A DNA stretch of 34,003 nucleotides from Pseudobutyrivibrio sp. (GTDB lineage Bacteria > Bacillota > Clostridia > Lachnospirales > Lachnospiraceae): assembly GCF_015057185.1 (NCBI RefSeq), contig NZ_SVEV01000034.1:1-34003 (forward strand). The letters run 5' to 3'. Position numbers and translations under genes: made by a program. Within the stretch, counting starts at the first letter, position 1, and the number at the start of each line of letters is the position of its first letter. This document shows, piece after piece, positions 1 to 8,015 of the stretch. The notes under the pieces were generated by a model. That model was not told the origin of the DNA. It saw only the letters and a list, made by a program, of their open reading frames with translations, and did not search any database.

Positions 1-67
1 ATTTTTCAAAGTATCTATTTTATCTAAAATATAAAAACTAAGACTTTGAAAAATAGGGCCTTGCCCT
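1..67. repeat. inverted repeats at the left edge of the window
   Basis: ATTTTTCAAAGT at 1-12 is repeated as its exact reverse complement at 43-54. It is followed by a small hairpin, AGGGC at 55-59 and GCCCT at 63-67 with loop CTT. Because the dyad begins at base 1, it may be part of a larger structure or terminator of a gene to the left. No coding sequence is seen here. Function unknown. Confidence 0.5.
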
Positions 68-75
68 AACAATAA

Positions 76-104
76 AAGTGCTTGGGAAAATCTCCCAAGC
101 ACTT
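76..104. terminator. bidirectional Rho-independent terminator after trkA
   Basis: Perfect 11-bp stem: AAGTGCTTGGG at 76-86 pairs with CCCAAGCACTT at 94-104, with a 7-nt loop. Read on the minus strand the stem is followed by TTTTATTG, which fits termination of the trkH-trkA transcript. The plus side also ends in a T-rich run (ATTTTT), so it could serve both directions. Confidence 0.8.
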
Positions 105-108
105 ATTT

Positions 109-759
109 TTATCTATTTATTCTATGTAAATCATCTCTTTCAAGAACAGCTAATAACTCATTATTAGCATCTAATGGTTCATTAGGATCCAATATCTTCC
201 AATGTCCAGTATTTCCGTTTTTAACAGCAATAACGTTTACTTTATAATTCTTTCTAAGGTTAAGCTCCACCATGTTTTTTCCTACCCATTTTGGCAATGG
301 TAGCATATCAACCATACATAGATTTTCATCCACCTGAAAATAATCTAAGAATGTGTTAGAGGCTAATATTCTAGCAGACTGCTCTCCGCCATATTCCTCT
401 GGAACGATTACTTTATCAGCTCCAATTTTCTTTAATATAGAGCTCATTCTATCGGAAGAACTCTTAGCAACAATCAAAGGTACATTTTGCTCTTTTGCTA
501 CTGCTACAGACATTATGCTTGCAGATAGGTTTCCACCCATAGCCACAGCAACAATATCCATGTTTTTAAGACCTAGCATTTCTACTTCGTCTTCGTTAAC
601 TAAGTCGGCACAAACTGACGCTGTACAGTAACCTTCCATTTCCTTAAGCCTCTCATGATCCTTATCAACGACTAATACGTCAGCGCCCATGTCATACATA
701 CATTTAGCAAGGCTTATACCATATTTTCCAAGTCCTAATACTGCAATTGTCTTTTTCAT
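109..759 (-). CDS. trkA: TrkA/KtrA-type potassium uptake regulatory protein
   Basis: Cytoplasmic gating subunit of a Trk/Ktr potassium transporter, 216 aa, the usual length for a single-RCK protein. The N-terminal RCK_N Rossmann domain shows the dinucleotide-binding GLGKYG (residues 9-14) and an acidic residue after beta-2 in VLVVDKD (Asp32). The last ~80 residues (from about 137) fit an RCK_C domain. In this family RCK_N binds NAD(H) or ATP/ADP and, as an octameric ring, controls the membrane pore. It lies 10 bp downstream of trkH on the same strand, so the two form an operon ending at the hairpin at 76-104. KtrA is an equally valid name; sequence alone does not decide between Trk and Ktr. 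Confidence 0.93.
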   Translation of the reverse strand: MKKTIAVLGLGKYGISLAKCMYDMGADVLVVDKDHERLKEMEGYCTASVCADLVNEDEVEMLGLKNMDIVAVAMGGNLSASIMSVAVAKEQNVPLIVAKSSSDRMSSILKKIGADKVIVPEEYGGEQSARILASNTFLDYFQVDENLCMVDMLPLPKWVGKNMVELNLRKNYKVNVIAVKNGNTGHWKILDPNEPLDANNELLAVLERDDLHRINR

Positions 760-769
760 TCTTTTCTCC

Positions 770-2146
770 TTATCCTACAAAGAAATTACCTTCGGTGTAT
801 CTACATTTAGTTTTATGGTTATGTCTTCCTGCAAAAAAGATTGCTAAAGAAATAGGTCCTATACGCCCTAGATACATTGCAATAATAATTATCACTCTTC
901 CAAGCGAATTAAGTGTTGTTGTAACATTTCGCGTCAAACCAACCGTAGCTGATGCACTGATTACTTCAAAAAGTCCATCCTGCATATTTACAGGATTAGT
1001 AGCAATCAATGTAAGCGTCAATACAACAATTGTGAATGCAGCCACTAAAACAATAACCGTTGATTTTCTCATGCTCTCTTCGCTGATACGTTTATTAAAA
1101 ACAATGCATTGATCGTCATCACGTATATACGATATTACATTAAGCAAAGCGATATAAATAGTTACTGTTTTAACACCACCTGCTGTACCTATTGGTGATC
1201 CACCAACAAACATTAATATGTACGCCATTACACACGAGAAATCAGTCATATTCTCCTGTGGAAATGAACAAAATCCTGCAGTTCTGAGAGTTACTGATTC
1301 AAAAAAGCTGTTTATTATCTTGTCAAAAAGCGTAAATCTTCCAATTGTTCCATCATTACCATATTCTGCAAAAAAGAAAACCACTGCTCCTGAAACTATT
1401 AGAACTATTGTAACTGAAAGAACTAATTTAGTATGTTCATTAAATCTTTTGAAGATCTGTACTGGGGTAAATCTTTTTCTAATACCTGATTTAATAGTCT
1501 CTGACAAATCAAACCAAACAACATATCCCAATCCGCCAAGGATTATTAAAATCATTGTGGTACACATTACTAGTGGATTTGATTTGTAATCCGCTAAGCT
1601 ATTAGGTCCAATAATATCTATTCCAGCATTACAAAAGGCTGATACTGAGTTAAAGATAGATACCCATATTCCTTTTACAACGCCAAATTCTGGTATAAAA
1701 ACAACTGCATAAAGTGCAGCTCCCGTTAACTCAATCTTGAGTACATCTTTGAATATTCGTATTAAAAGCCTTAAGATTCCAACATCTGTATTAAGATTTA
1801 GTGATTCCTGTAACATCTTTCTATCACCCAATGAAAACTTTTTCTGAGTGATAAGCATAATCATTGAAATAACAGTAATAATTCCCAAACCACCAATTTG
1901 AATAAGACACAGTATTACAATATGACCAAATAAACTAAAGTAACTATGGGTGTCTACTACCACTAGTCCAGTAACACATGTTGAAGTTGTAGATGTAAAT
2001 AATGCAGTAATGGGATTTGTCCACTGACCTGTAGCTGAAGAAATTGGGAGCATCAAAATAGCAGCCCCCATAACAATCGTAAAAAGAAAACTAAGTGGGA
2101 TCAATTGAACAGATGAAATTTTTTTGTTGTTCATTATGTCAGTCAT
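770..2146 (-). CDS. trkH: TrkH/KtrB-type potassium transporter membrane subunit
   Basis: Integral membrane K+ translocating subunit. Four selectivity-filter loops are visible, as expected for the fourfold M1-P-M2 architecture: TSTCVTGL, SAFCNAGID, TLRTAGF and GTAGGVKT. The open frame runs unbroken back to 2428 (552 aa), but those first ~94 residues resemble a GGDEF fragment, described separately. TrkH homology starts just after Met95, so I place the start at 2146 (458 aa) or at the ATG at 2134. An AGGAG lies 1 nt before the 2146 ATG and 13 nt before the 2134 ATG. Neither spacing is ideal, so the exact start is uncertain. The upstream codon at 2428 has no Shine-Dalgarno and lies only a few bases from a TATAAT (2432-2437). 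trkA follows after 10 bp. Confidence 0.9.
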   Translation of the reverse strand: MTDIMNNKKISSVQLIPLSFLFTIVMGAAILMLPISSATGQWTNPITALFTSTTSTCVTGLVVVDTHSYFSLFGHIVILCLIQIGGLGIITVISMIMLITQKKFSLGDRKMLQESLNLNTDVGILRLLIRIFKDVLKIELTGAALYAVVFIPEFGVVKGIWVSIFNSVSAFCNAGIDIIGPNSLADYKSNPLVMCTTMILIILGGLGYVVWFDLSETIKSGIRKRFTPVQIFKRFNEHTKLVLSVTIVLIVSGAVVFFFAEYGNDGTIGRFTLFDKIINSFFESVTLRTAGFCSFPQENMTDFSCVMAYILMFVGGSPIGTAGGVKTVTIYIALLNVISYIRDDDQCIVFNKRISEESMRKSTVIVLVAAFTIVVLTLTLIATNPVNMQDGLFEVISASATVGLTRNVTTTLNSLGRVIIIIAMYLGRIGPISLAIFFAGRHNHKTKCRYTEGNFFVG

Positions 2147-2188
2147 TCTCCTAAAACTAAATAAATAATGAGTAAGCCTTATATCCGT

Positions 2189-2428
2189 AAACCCAAGTAC
2201 GCACTCGTCACCTCCGTATCGTACAACCTCATCAGAAATACGTACCGAAGAATTCAAAGCTTCTGCCACCTTGGTAAGAACAATATCTCCACACACATGA
2301 CCATAGTTATCATTTACTGACTTATAGTTATCAATATCTGCCACAACAATTGCCTGAAGATGTTTCTCAGCCAGCTGCCAAAATTTAACTATCCCAGTAC
2401 TAAAACTCGACTCACCTATCTTTATCAT
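2189..2428 (-). pseudogene. GGDEF-domain fragment in frame upstream of trkH
   Basis: The open frame preceding trkH encodes recognisable diguanylate-cyclase motifs in order: DIDNYKSVND, GHVCGD, then VVRYGGDE followed by C. These correspond to the D-D-FK..ND, GH..GD and R.GGDEF blocks. Only the first half of a GGDEF domain is present (about 75 of ~160 residues). The second half, with the conserved SiG strand, is missing, and the chain runs into the TrkH start within about 15 residues. There is no upstream sensor domain; a terminator at 2452-2475 lies just before it. I read this as a gene remnant that happens to stay in frame with trkH, not a working cyclase. A true translational fusion is the alternative. 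Confidence 0.65.
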
Positions 2429-2451
2429 ATCATTATAACGCGTACAAAAAA

Positions 2452-2475
2452 AGGCAGTTCAATTGAAGCTGCCCT
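2452..2475 (-). terminator. Rho-independent terminator of the sugar operon
   Basis: On the minus strand GGCAG (plus 69-73 of this block, i.e. 2469-2473) pairs with CTGCC (2453-2457). The inner part is a TTCAATTGAA palindrome, and a T7 tract follows. It lies 10 bp after the stop of the AGE isomerase gene and separates the sugar operon from trkH-trkA. Confidence 0.8.
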
Positions 2476-2484
2476 TATAAATTG

Positions 2485-3717
2485 CTATTTAATTTTATTT
2501 TCGATTGCTTTTGCTATAGACACCCCAATTTCATTATTGTATGGGATGAGCGTAGCTTGTAGCGCATGATAAATATCTGATTTACCTGGCCAGACAGTAG
2601 TGAGTAGCTTGTTGTTTCTATCTAGCTGATGAAACCATGAACCATTTACATAATCAACAACATATTTATCCAAGTATTCCATGAATGTAGCGTAATCACT
2701 GCTATATTTATCCTTACCTGTTGCCCTGTATAGAACTGCCGATGTGTTAATTGCTTCTGCAAGCGTCCAGTGCATTCTGTCATGAACTATTGGTTTTCCA
2801 TCCCAACCAGTTGTATAACATATTCCAGGTGCACCATCAGCATCCCATGCATCAGAAACAGCTCTGTTATACAAATTTTCTGCAATTGAAATATACTTTT
2901 TCAAACTGCTTTCATTATCAAAACTAGCTGTAGCCCACTGCGTAATTAATCTAGCCCACTCAATCCCGTGTCCTGGTGTTGCTCCATATGGCTTAAACTG
3001 GTCATCTGGCTTTTCTTTATTACATTCTAAATCAGGAGTCCAATCACTGGCATAGTGCTCAGGAATCCTCCAATTGTTATTTCCAGCCCACTCTACGACA
3101 TTATCAATAATCCTACCTGAACGTGCACGGTACTTTTCATCGTTAATAGCATCTGCAACGGCTAGAAACGCCTCCACTGAATGCATATTTGCATTCAGTC
3201 CTCTATATGTATCTAATTCTGTAAACTCTGTATTCCAAGTGTCAACAGAAAGACCTATTTTCTCATCCCAAAAATATTTGTCATAAACTGCAAGCGCATC
3301 ATTTAGCAATTCTTTTCCACCAGGAATATCTGCTAATACAGCCGAAGTACCTGCTAAAATGACAAAAGCGTGAGCATAACACGCCTTGTTTGGTAAGACC
3401 TGATTATCAGCTGTTAATCCTGCGTACCAACCACCATTTTCTTTATCATGAAGTTCTCCCAAAAGTCCCTTAAGGGCGGTCTGAGCCAGCTGTTTGCTTC
3501 CTTTGTGCCCCAACATTTCACCTATGCTATATACATGGCACATTCTGCTAGTAATCCAGGTTTCTCGTGGACGCTCAGTCCATGGTGTTCCGTCATCCCC
3601 CAGATAGTACGAACCCCCACCTGGCGATGGAAATCTGTGCCCAAACTCTAGTAGATTATCTCTTAACCCCCGAAGAAACTCTTCATTCTCTTGTGTGTCT
3701 AATTGATACTTTTTCAT
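2485..3717 (-). CDS. AGE-family sugar isomerase (YihS / D-mannose isomerase-like)
   Basis: A 410-aa (alpha/alpha)6-barrel enzyme of the N-acylglucosamine 2-epimerase superfamily. The length and the spacing of conserved histidines match YihS-like aldose-ketose isomerases: RMCHVYSIG (His61), NANMHSVEAF (His179), PGHGIEW (His250), and KSDIYHALQ (His384). In YihS the equivalent of His248 and His383 act in acid-base catalysis. Family members convert mannose to fructose, or sulfoquinovose to sulfofructose. It is last in the operon, 18 bp after the HAD gene and with a GGGGGGA ribosome site. The neighbouring fructokinase and the lack of any sulfosugar aldolase, transaldolase or sulfonate exporter favour mannose (or lyxose) over sulfoquinovose. 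This is inference. Cellobiose 2-epimerase or GlcNAc epimerase are less likely given the motif set. Confidence 0.85.
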   Translation of the reverse strand: MKKYQLDTQENEEFLRGLRDNLLEFGHRFPSPGGGSYYLGDDGTPWTERPRETWITSRMCHVYSIGEMLGHKGSKQLAQTALKGLLGELHDKENGGWYAGLTADNQVLPNKACYAHAFVILAGTSAVLADIPGGKELLNDALAVYDKYFWDEKIGLSVDTWNTEFTELDTYRGLNANMHSVEAFLAVADAINDEKYRARSGRIIDNVVEWAGNNNWRIPEHYASDWTPDLECNKEKPDDQFKPYGATPGHGIEWARLITQWATASFDNESSLKKYISIAENLYNRAVSDAWDADGAPGICYTTGWDGKPIVHDRMHWTLAEAINTSAVLYRATGKDKYSSDYATFMEYLDKYVVDYVNGSWFHQLDRNNKLLTTVWPGKSDIYHALQATLIPYNNEIGVSIAKAIENKIK

Positions 3718-3735
3718 AGTATCCCCCCAATATTG

Positions 3736-4539
3736 TTAATCTACAAGCCCAATCTTCTTTAATCCATAGTATATTCCATCAGAATCATTGTTAAAAGTAA
3801 CATTCTTTATTTTCACTTTTAACTCCTCTGGTCCATTCTCCATAATAAATGGCATACCTACCGTCTCTAGCATGCTTAAATCATTATAATGATCGCCGAA
3901 AGCCACCGACTCCTCTAAAGCAATTCCCCACTTTTCACATAGAAACTTTATAGCATCACTTTTTGATATTCCCTTATTCATTATCTCTATCAAAATATCT
4001 GAAGAACGCACGATTGATAAACAAGGGAATTTTGCCTTTAAGGCTTCCTCTATAGCATCTGTGTGTTTCGGATTACACATACAAAGGACTTTTCCAACGC
4101 TTACCCCCTCTGGTAAGTCATCCACACTTCCCTCTTCAGATTCCGCTTCAACTATAGCTTCCTCTCTCATTACACGAGGGTCCTTTTTGTTATTAACAAT
4201 CCATGAATTCATAGAATATATATTCCAAGTACAATCAAATTTTTCTTTTTCTATAAATTCAACTATCGCTTTTGCGGTTCCCTTTGAAAACCCACTTGCA
4301 TGAATAACCTTGCCTTCTTCATCCAAAATAAGGGCACCGCTGTAACATACCATAGGGCACACAAATCTATATCTTCTAAAAATAGGATAAATACCAGATG
4401 GACCTCTTGCTGTTACTATTACAAAAGGAATGTTTTTCTCCTTTAACTGTCTAATAGAGTCCACCGTTTTATCTAACATTCTGTGTTTTTGATTCAGTAA
4501 TGTTCCATCAACATCGCTAAAAACTATTTTGTAATCCAT
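3736..4539 (-). CDS. Cof-type HAD-superfamily sugar-phosphate phosphatase
   Basis: Cytoplasmic HAD hydrolase of the Cof/YbiV subfamily with a type C2 cap. Motif I is FSDVDGTLL near the N-terminus. Motif II is VTARG. Motif III includes the Lys of ISKSDAI. Motif IV is GDHYNDLSML. Such enzymes dephosphorylate sugar phosphates or related metabolites and need Mg2+. The frame is open back to 4560, overlapping the kinase gene. The ATG at 4539 is preceded by AAGGTGAT at good spacing and gives 267 aa, so I prefer it. The SD then overlaps the kinase stop codon, suggesting translational coupling. In this operon it could relieve sugar-phosphate stress or supply a free ketose; the substrate cannot be read from sequence. 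Confidence 0.88.
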   Translation of the reverse strand: MDYKIVFSDVDGTLLNQKHRMLDKTVDSIRQLKEKNIPFVIVTARGPSGIYPIFRRYRFVCPMVCYSGALILDEEGKVIHASGFSKGTAKAIVEFIEKEKFDCTWNIYSMNSWIVNNKKDPRVMREEAIVEAESEEGSVDDLPEGVSVGKVLCMCNPKHTDAIEEALKAKFPCLSIVRSSDILIEIMNKGISKSDAIKFLCEKWGIALEESVAFGDHYNDLSMLETVGMPFIMENGPEELKVKIKNVTFNNDSDGIYYGLKKIGLVD

Positions 4540-4543
4540 ATAA

Positions 4544-5527
4544 TCACCTTGTTTTAACAAGGGATTCGATGTCCGCCAACTGCGGCATTACTCTCAATGC
4601 TCCTTTAACTCTTGTAATCAATGAAGCCGCAGCATTGGCAACAGTAAGCATCTCTTTAAGCTTTGTCTCATCTAAGTTATCAATTCCATACTCTAATAAG
4701 TAATGTAAAATACATCCACAGAATGTGTCTCCTGCGCCTGTAGTTTCAATTGTCTCACTAGAAATAAATGGTGCAACCTCTACAACTACATCCTCCCCTG
4801 TCTTTTCATTCAAATAATAAGCTCGACTACCTTCTTTTCCCATTGATACTGTTATGAGTGGAATATTAAACTTTTCTCTAATCTTTTTTACTCCAGCAGT
4901 GTAGTCTTCCTCTCCAGTAAGCCACTGAATTTCATTATCAGAAATCTTAAGATAATTGCAGTACTCAAGGCCCTTTAAAATCTGCTCTTTTGCATCATCA
5001 AGCGAATTCCAAAGTGGTTCTCTCAAATTTGGATCAAAACTAATAATAGCCCCACTTTCTTTTGCAAGCTCTAACGCATATACGGTAGCTTCTCTTGGCA
5101 TCTCATGTGTCATTGAAAGTGTGCCAAAATGGAATATTTTAGCTTGCTTTATTATTTCTGGATCCACTTCGTCTTTACGAAGCATCATATCTGCTCCTGG
5201 GTTTCTGTAGAATGAGAAATCTCTGTCTCCATCTGGAAATGTTTCTACAAAAGCAAGTGTAGTATGTATCTCTTTATCCATTAAAAGATTGTCTGTACTA
5301 ATACCAACTTCAGTTAGAGTTCCTTTTAGGCTTCTTCCAAAAAGATCATCTCCAACCTTTCCTACAAAACATACACTATGATTAAATCTTTTTAACATCG
5401 CAAGGACATTACAAGGGGCTCCACCAGGATTTGCTTCAAATAAAATATTATTATTATCTGAAACTCCATTGTTGGTCATGTCAATCAGAAGTTCCCCTAA
5501 TGCCACTACATCAATTTTCTTTTCCAC
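4544..5527 (-). CDS. PfkB-family fructokinase
   Basis: Ribokinase/PfkB carbohydrate kinase of 327 aa. The N-terminal signature region has ALGELLIDM and NPGGAPCNVLAMLKR. The C-terminal catalytic signature has ETTGAGDTFCGCILHYL, where the Asp of GAGD is the catalytic base and the preceding glycines form the anion hole. Among PfkB kinases the pattern GELLIDM...NPGGAP with GDRDF/FYRNPGAD is characteristic of bacterial fructokinases (ScrK type). It would phosphorylate fructose to fructose 6-phosphate, using the ketose made by the AGE isomerase. Start is GTG at 5527, chosen because GGGGGA lies 8 nt upstream. It is separated from the binding-protein gene by a hairpin (5565-5590). Confidence 0.88.
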   Translation of the reverse strand: MEKKIDVVALGELLIDMTNNGVSDNNNILFEANPGGAPCNVLAMLKRFNHSVCFVGKVGDDLFGRSLKGTLTEVGISTDNLLMDKEIHTTLAFVETFPDGDRDFSFYRNPGADMMLRKDEVDPEIIKQAKIFHFGTLSMTHEMPREATVYALELAKESGAIISFDPNLREPLWNSLDDAKEQILKGLEYCNYLKISDNEIQWLTGEEDYTAGVKKIREKFNIPLITVSMGKEGSRAYYLNEKTGEDVVVEVAPFISSETIETTGAGDTFCGCILHYLLEYGIDNLDETKLKEMLTVANAAASLITRVKGALRVMPQLADIESLVKTR

Positions 5528-5564
5528 TATTCTGTCCCCCTTAATCTTCTTATATTATATATAT

Positions 5565-5590
5565 AGGGCAGTGCTTTAAATCACTGCCCT
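5565..5590. terminator. intercistronic hairpin between binding protein and kinase genes
   Basis: A 9-bp perfect stem, AGGGCAGTG at 5565-5573 and CACTGCCCT at 5582-5590, lies between the solute-binding-protein and fructokinase genes. On the minus strand it is followed by TATATATA and not by a clean T run. It could therefore be a leaky terminator or mRNA 3' stabiliser that lets the binding protein be made in excess over the downstream enzymes, as is common in sugar ABC operons. That role is inferred. Confidence 0.6.
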
Positions 5591-5618
5591 TTTATTATAA
5601 GAGATGATGAAGAAAATT

Positions 5619-6755
5619 TTAATTCAATAATTCTAATCTTGAAGGATCATTTGCAAACACTTCTTTAGCATTATCCTTTGTAACAACTACAGGTGGAAGC
5701 TCATAAATTGGAACATCAATTACGCCATTGTCAGCTGTTACATCTGTTGCTGGCATACCATTGCCTGCCTGAAGTGAATCGATGATTTCGATTGTCTGTG
5801 CAACAAGGTCCTCTGTTGGCTTAGCAACTGTAGAGTACTGCTTTCCAGCCCATACCCACTCAACTGACTCGTTCTCAGCATCAAGACCTGATACAACAGG
5901 AATTTCCTGTCCAGCATTCTCACAAGCTGTGATACAAGCACGAGCAATACCATCGTTAGGGCAAAGGACACCATCAATTTCCTTATCTGAATAGAAACCT
6001 GAAAGAAGTGTATCCATTCTTGACTGAGCCTTTGAGTTATCCCAATCAACTGTTGCACACTCTGTAAAGTCTGTCTGACCAGAAACTACTGTAAGAGTGC
6101 CGTCATCGATGTATGGCTGAAGTACTGACATAGCACCTGTGAAGAAGTTTGGTGCGTTAGGATCTGCAGGGCCACCACCAAAGAGCTCGATGTTGTAAGG
6201 GCCATCACCCTTCCATTCCTGAAGACCATCTAAAAGTGCCTGAGCCTGAAGCTCACCTGTCTTAACTGAACCAAACTGAACAACACCATCAACACCTGAT
6301 GTATTCTCAAGTAAACGGTCATAACCAATTACATATACACCAGCTTCCTTAGCCTGCTCAAGAACAGAACCAAGCTGAGAACCATCAACTGGTCCTACAA
6401 CGATAACCTTAGCACCGTTTTCAATCATAGACTCAATCTGCTGTTGCTGCTGTGTAACCTTCTGATCAGCAGCCTGTACAATTGGATTGTAACCAGCAGC
6501 TGTTAACTGCTCTGTAAACATTTCCTCAGCTTCTTTCCAGTTCTGTGTTCCAAGCCATGGAAGAGAAACGCCAATTGTTGCTCCTTCCTCAAATCCTGGG
6601 AACTCGCTTGTTGTAGCCTCTGTTGTCTCAGAAGTTGCTGTTGTTGTGTCTGAAGCTGCATCCCCCGCACCTTCGCGGCTTTCCCCACAGCCAGCGAATG
6701 TAGTTGCCATCATTGTTGCAACCATCGCCATTGACAAAAGTGTTCTTTTTTTCAT
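5619..6755 (-). CDS. chvE: multiple-monosaccharide ABC transporter, substrate-binding lipoprotein
   Basis: Periplasmic-binding-protein type 1 of the ChvE/xylose/ribose cluster, here a membrane-anchored lipoprotein. The signal peptide ends in a lipobox TTFAGC with Cys23 as the lipidation site, followed by an Asp/Thr/Ser-rich linker. The mature part begins IGVSLPWLGTQNW and shows PBP1 hinge features such as DGIARACITACENAGQEIPVVSGLDAE. About 378 aa, the expected size. I place the start at the ATG at 6755 because GGAGG lies 7 nt upstream; the in-frame TTG at 6761 is poorly spaced. It is third of the three transporter genes. ChvE-type proteins bind several aldoses, so the ligand is not fixed by sequence; mannose or another hexose/pentose is inferred from the enzymes next door. 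Confidence 0.9.
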   Translation of the reverse strand: MKKRTLLSMAMVATMMATTFAGCGESREGAGDAASDTTTATSETTEATTSEFPGFEEGATIGVSLPWLGTQNWKEAEEMFTEQLTAAGYNPIVQAADQKVTQQQQQIESMIENGAKVIVVGPVDGSQLGSVLEQAKEAGVYVIGYDRLLENTSGVDGVVQFGSVKTGELQAQALLDGLQEWKGDGPYNIELFGGGPADPNAPNFFTGAMSVLQPYIDDGTLTVVSGQTDFTECATVDWDNSKAQSRMDTLLSGFYSDKEIDGVLCPNDGIARACITACENAGQEIPVVSGLDAENESVEWVWAGKQYSTVAKPTEDLVAQTIEIIDSLQAGNGMPATDVTADNGVIDVPIYELPPVVVTKDNAKEVFANDPSRLELLN

Positions 6756-6776
6756 TTTCAATCCTCCTCGTTGAAA

Positions 6777-7982
6777 TTATTTATTTGCGAAAAGTCTACC
6801 TATGATAGAACTTTTTCCACTCTTTTTGTTGTATACATCAAATGCAACTGCAGCTAAAAGAACAAAGCCCTTAATAACCTGTGTACGGTCTGCACCAACA
6901 CCCATAAGCATCAATCCATTATTAAGAACGGCCATAACAAGACCACCGACTATAGTTGCAAGAATTGTACCAACACCACCTGAAACTGCAGCACCACCGA
7001 TGAATACAGAAGCAATTGCATCCATTTCCCAAGAAGTACCATCTGCTGGACCTGCTGCTGTTGCACGACCTACGAAAAGAATACCTGCTACCGCTGCCAA
7101 GAATGACATGTTCATCATTGTAAGGAAATATGTTCTCTTAACATTTACACCTGAAAGGGCAGCTGCTGCCTTATTACCACCTACTGCATATACATGACGT
7201 CCAAATTTTGTACGCTGTGTAATGATGTGATAAATGATTGTAAGTACAAGTAAGATAAGTCCTGGAACTGGGAATGAAGTTCCCACACGTCCTGATCCAA
7301 ATAACCATGTAAAGTATCCAATGATAATTGCTACAAGAAGAATTCTAATTATTAAAGCCCATACTGGATCCTTAACACCTGTTGCATCTCCTGAATGCTT
7401 ATGCTTTTTGAGTTGAACGAAAACATAGCATGCAATTGCAATAATACCTAATAAGAGAGTTGAGTTATTCATTCCTGTAAAGGCTGGTCCCCATTCAGGT
7501 AAATAGCCTGAACCAAACCACTTTAGCTCCTCTGGAGCAGGTACAGAAATTGAACGTGAAATCCAAATAACACCACCTCTGAAAATCATCATTCCACCAA
7601 GTGTTGTGATGAAACCAGGAATTCCAAGCTGTGATAAGAAAAATCCATGCCATGCACCTGCTAAAATACCAATTACAAGTGCGATTAATACAGCACACCA
7701 CCAAGGAATATTGTAATTCTTAGCAACTAATGCCATTACCATTCCTGCAAAACCAGCAACTGAACCAACTGACAAATCAATTTGTCCAATTACGATTACC
7801 ATTAACATTCCCAATGCTAAAATCAAAACGTAAGCGTTACCTGAAAGAAGATTCTGGAAGTTAGAAGAAGTAAGCATTCTTCCACCAGATATAATATTGA
7901 AAATCAAAATTAATAAGCCTAAAGCTACAACCATTGTGTATTGACGAAGGTCTCCGCCCAATACCTGTTTAATATATTTCAT
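6777..7982 (-). CDS. mmsB: multiple-monosaccharide ABC transporter, permease
   Basis: BPD_transp_2 family (RbsC/XylH/GguB-like) integral membrane permease, 401 aa. Hydrophobic segments occur throughout. The family features GMLMVIVIGQIDLSVGSVAGF near residue 60 and the late EMDAIASVFIGGAAVSGGVG and LNNGLMLMGVG blocks are clear. The long central insert with a hydrophilic KKHKHSGDATG stretch is typical of the GguB/XylH branch and explains the ~400-aa length compared with ~320 for RbsC. It forms the transmembrane channel, presumably as a homodimer with the double-NBD ATPase. It is transcribed after the ATPase gene (33-bp gap) and before the binding protein (21-bp gap). Confidence 0.92.
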   Translation of the reverse strand: MKYIKQVLGGDLRQYTMVVALGLLILIFNIISGGRMLTSSNFQNLLSGNAYVLILALGMLMVIVIGQIDLSVGSVAGFAGMVMALVAKNYNIPWWCAVLIALVIGILAGAWHGFFLSQLGIPGFITTLGGMMIFRGGVIWISRSISVPAPEELKWFGSGYLPEWGPAFTGMNNSTLLLGIIAIACYVFVQLKKHKHSGDATGVKDPVWALIIRILLVAIIIGYFTWLFGSGRVGTSFPVPGLILLVLTIIYHIITQRTKFGRHVYAVGGNKAAAALSGVNVKRTYFLTMMNMSFLAAVAGILFVGRATAAGPADGTSWEMDAIASVFIGGAAVSGGVGTILATIVGGLVMAVLNNGLMLMGVGADRTQVIKGFVLLAAVAFDVYNKKSGKSSIIGRLFANK

Positions 7983-8015
7983 ACCTTATTCCATCCTTTC
8001 ATATCTAACATCGAA

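Noticed and set aside
2485-3717. Reading the AGE enzyme as a sulfoquinovose isomerase
   Set aside because: No SQ-specific aldolase, transaldolase, SLA reductase or sulfonate exporter is nearby, and a fructokinase is; mannose-type use is simpler, though not proven.
5738-6058. 106-aa minus-strand frame inside the binding-protein gene, and other long antisense or shifted frames
   Set aside because: Fully contained in well-supported genes; the translations are Gln/Ser-rich shadows without family features.
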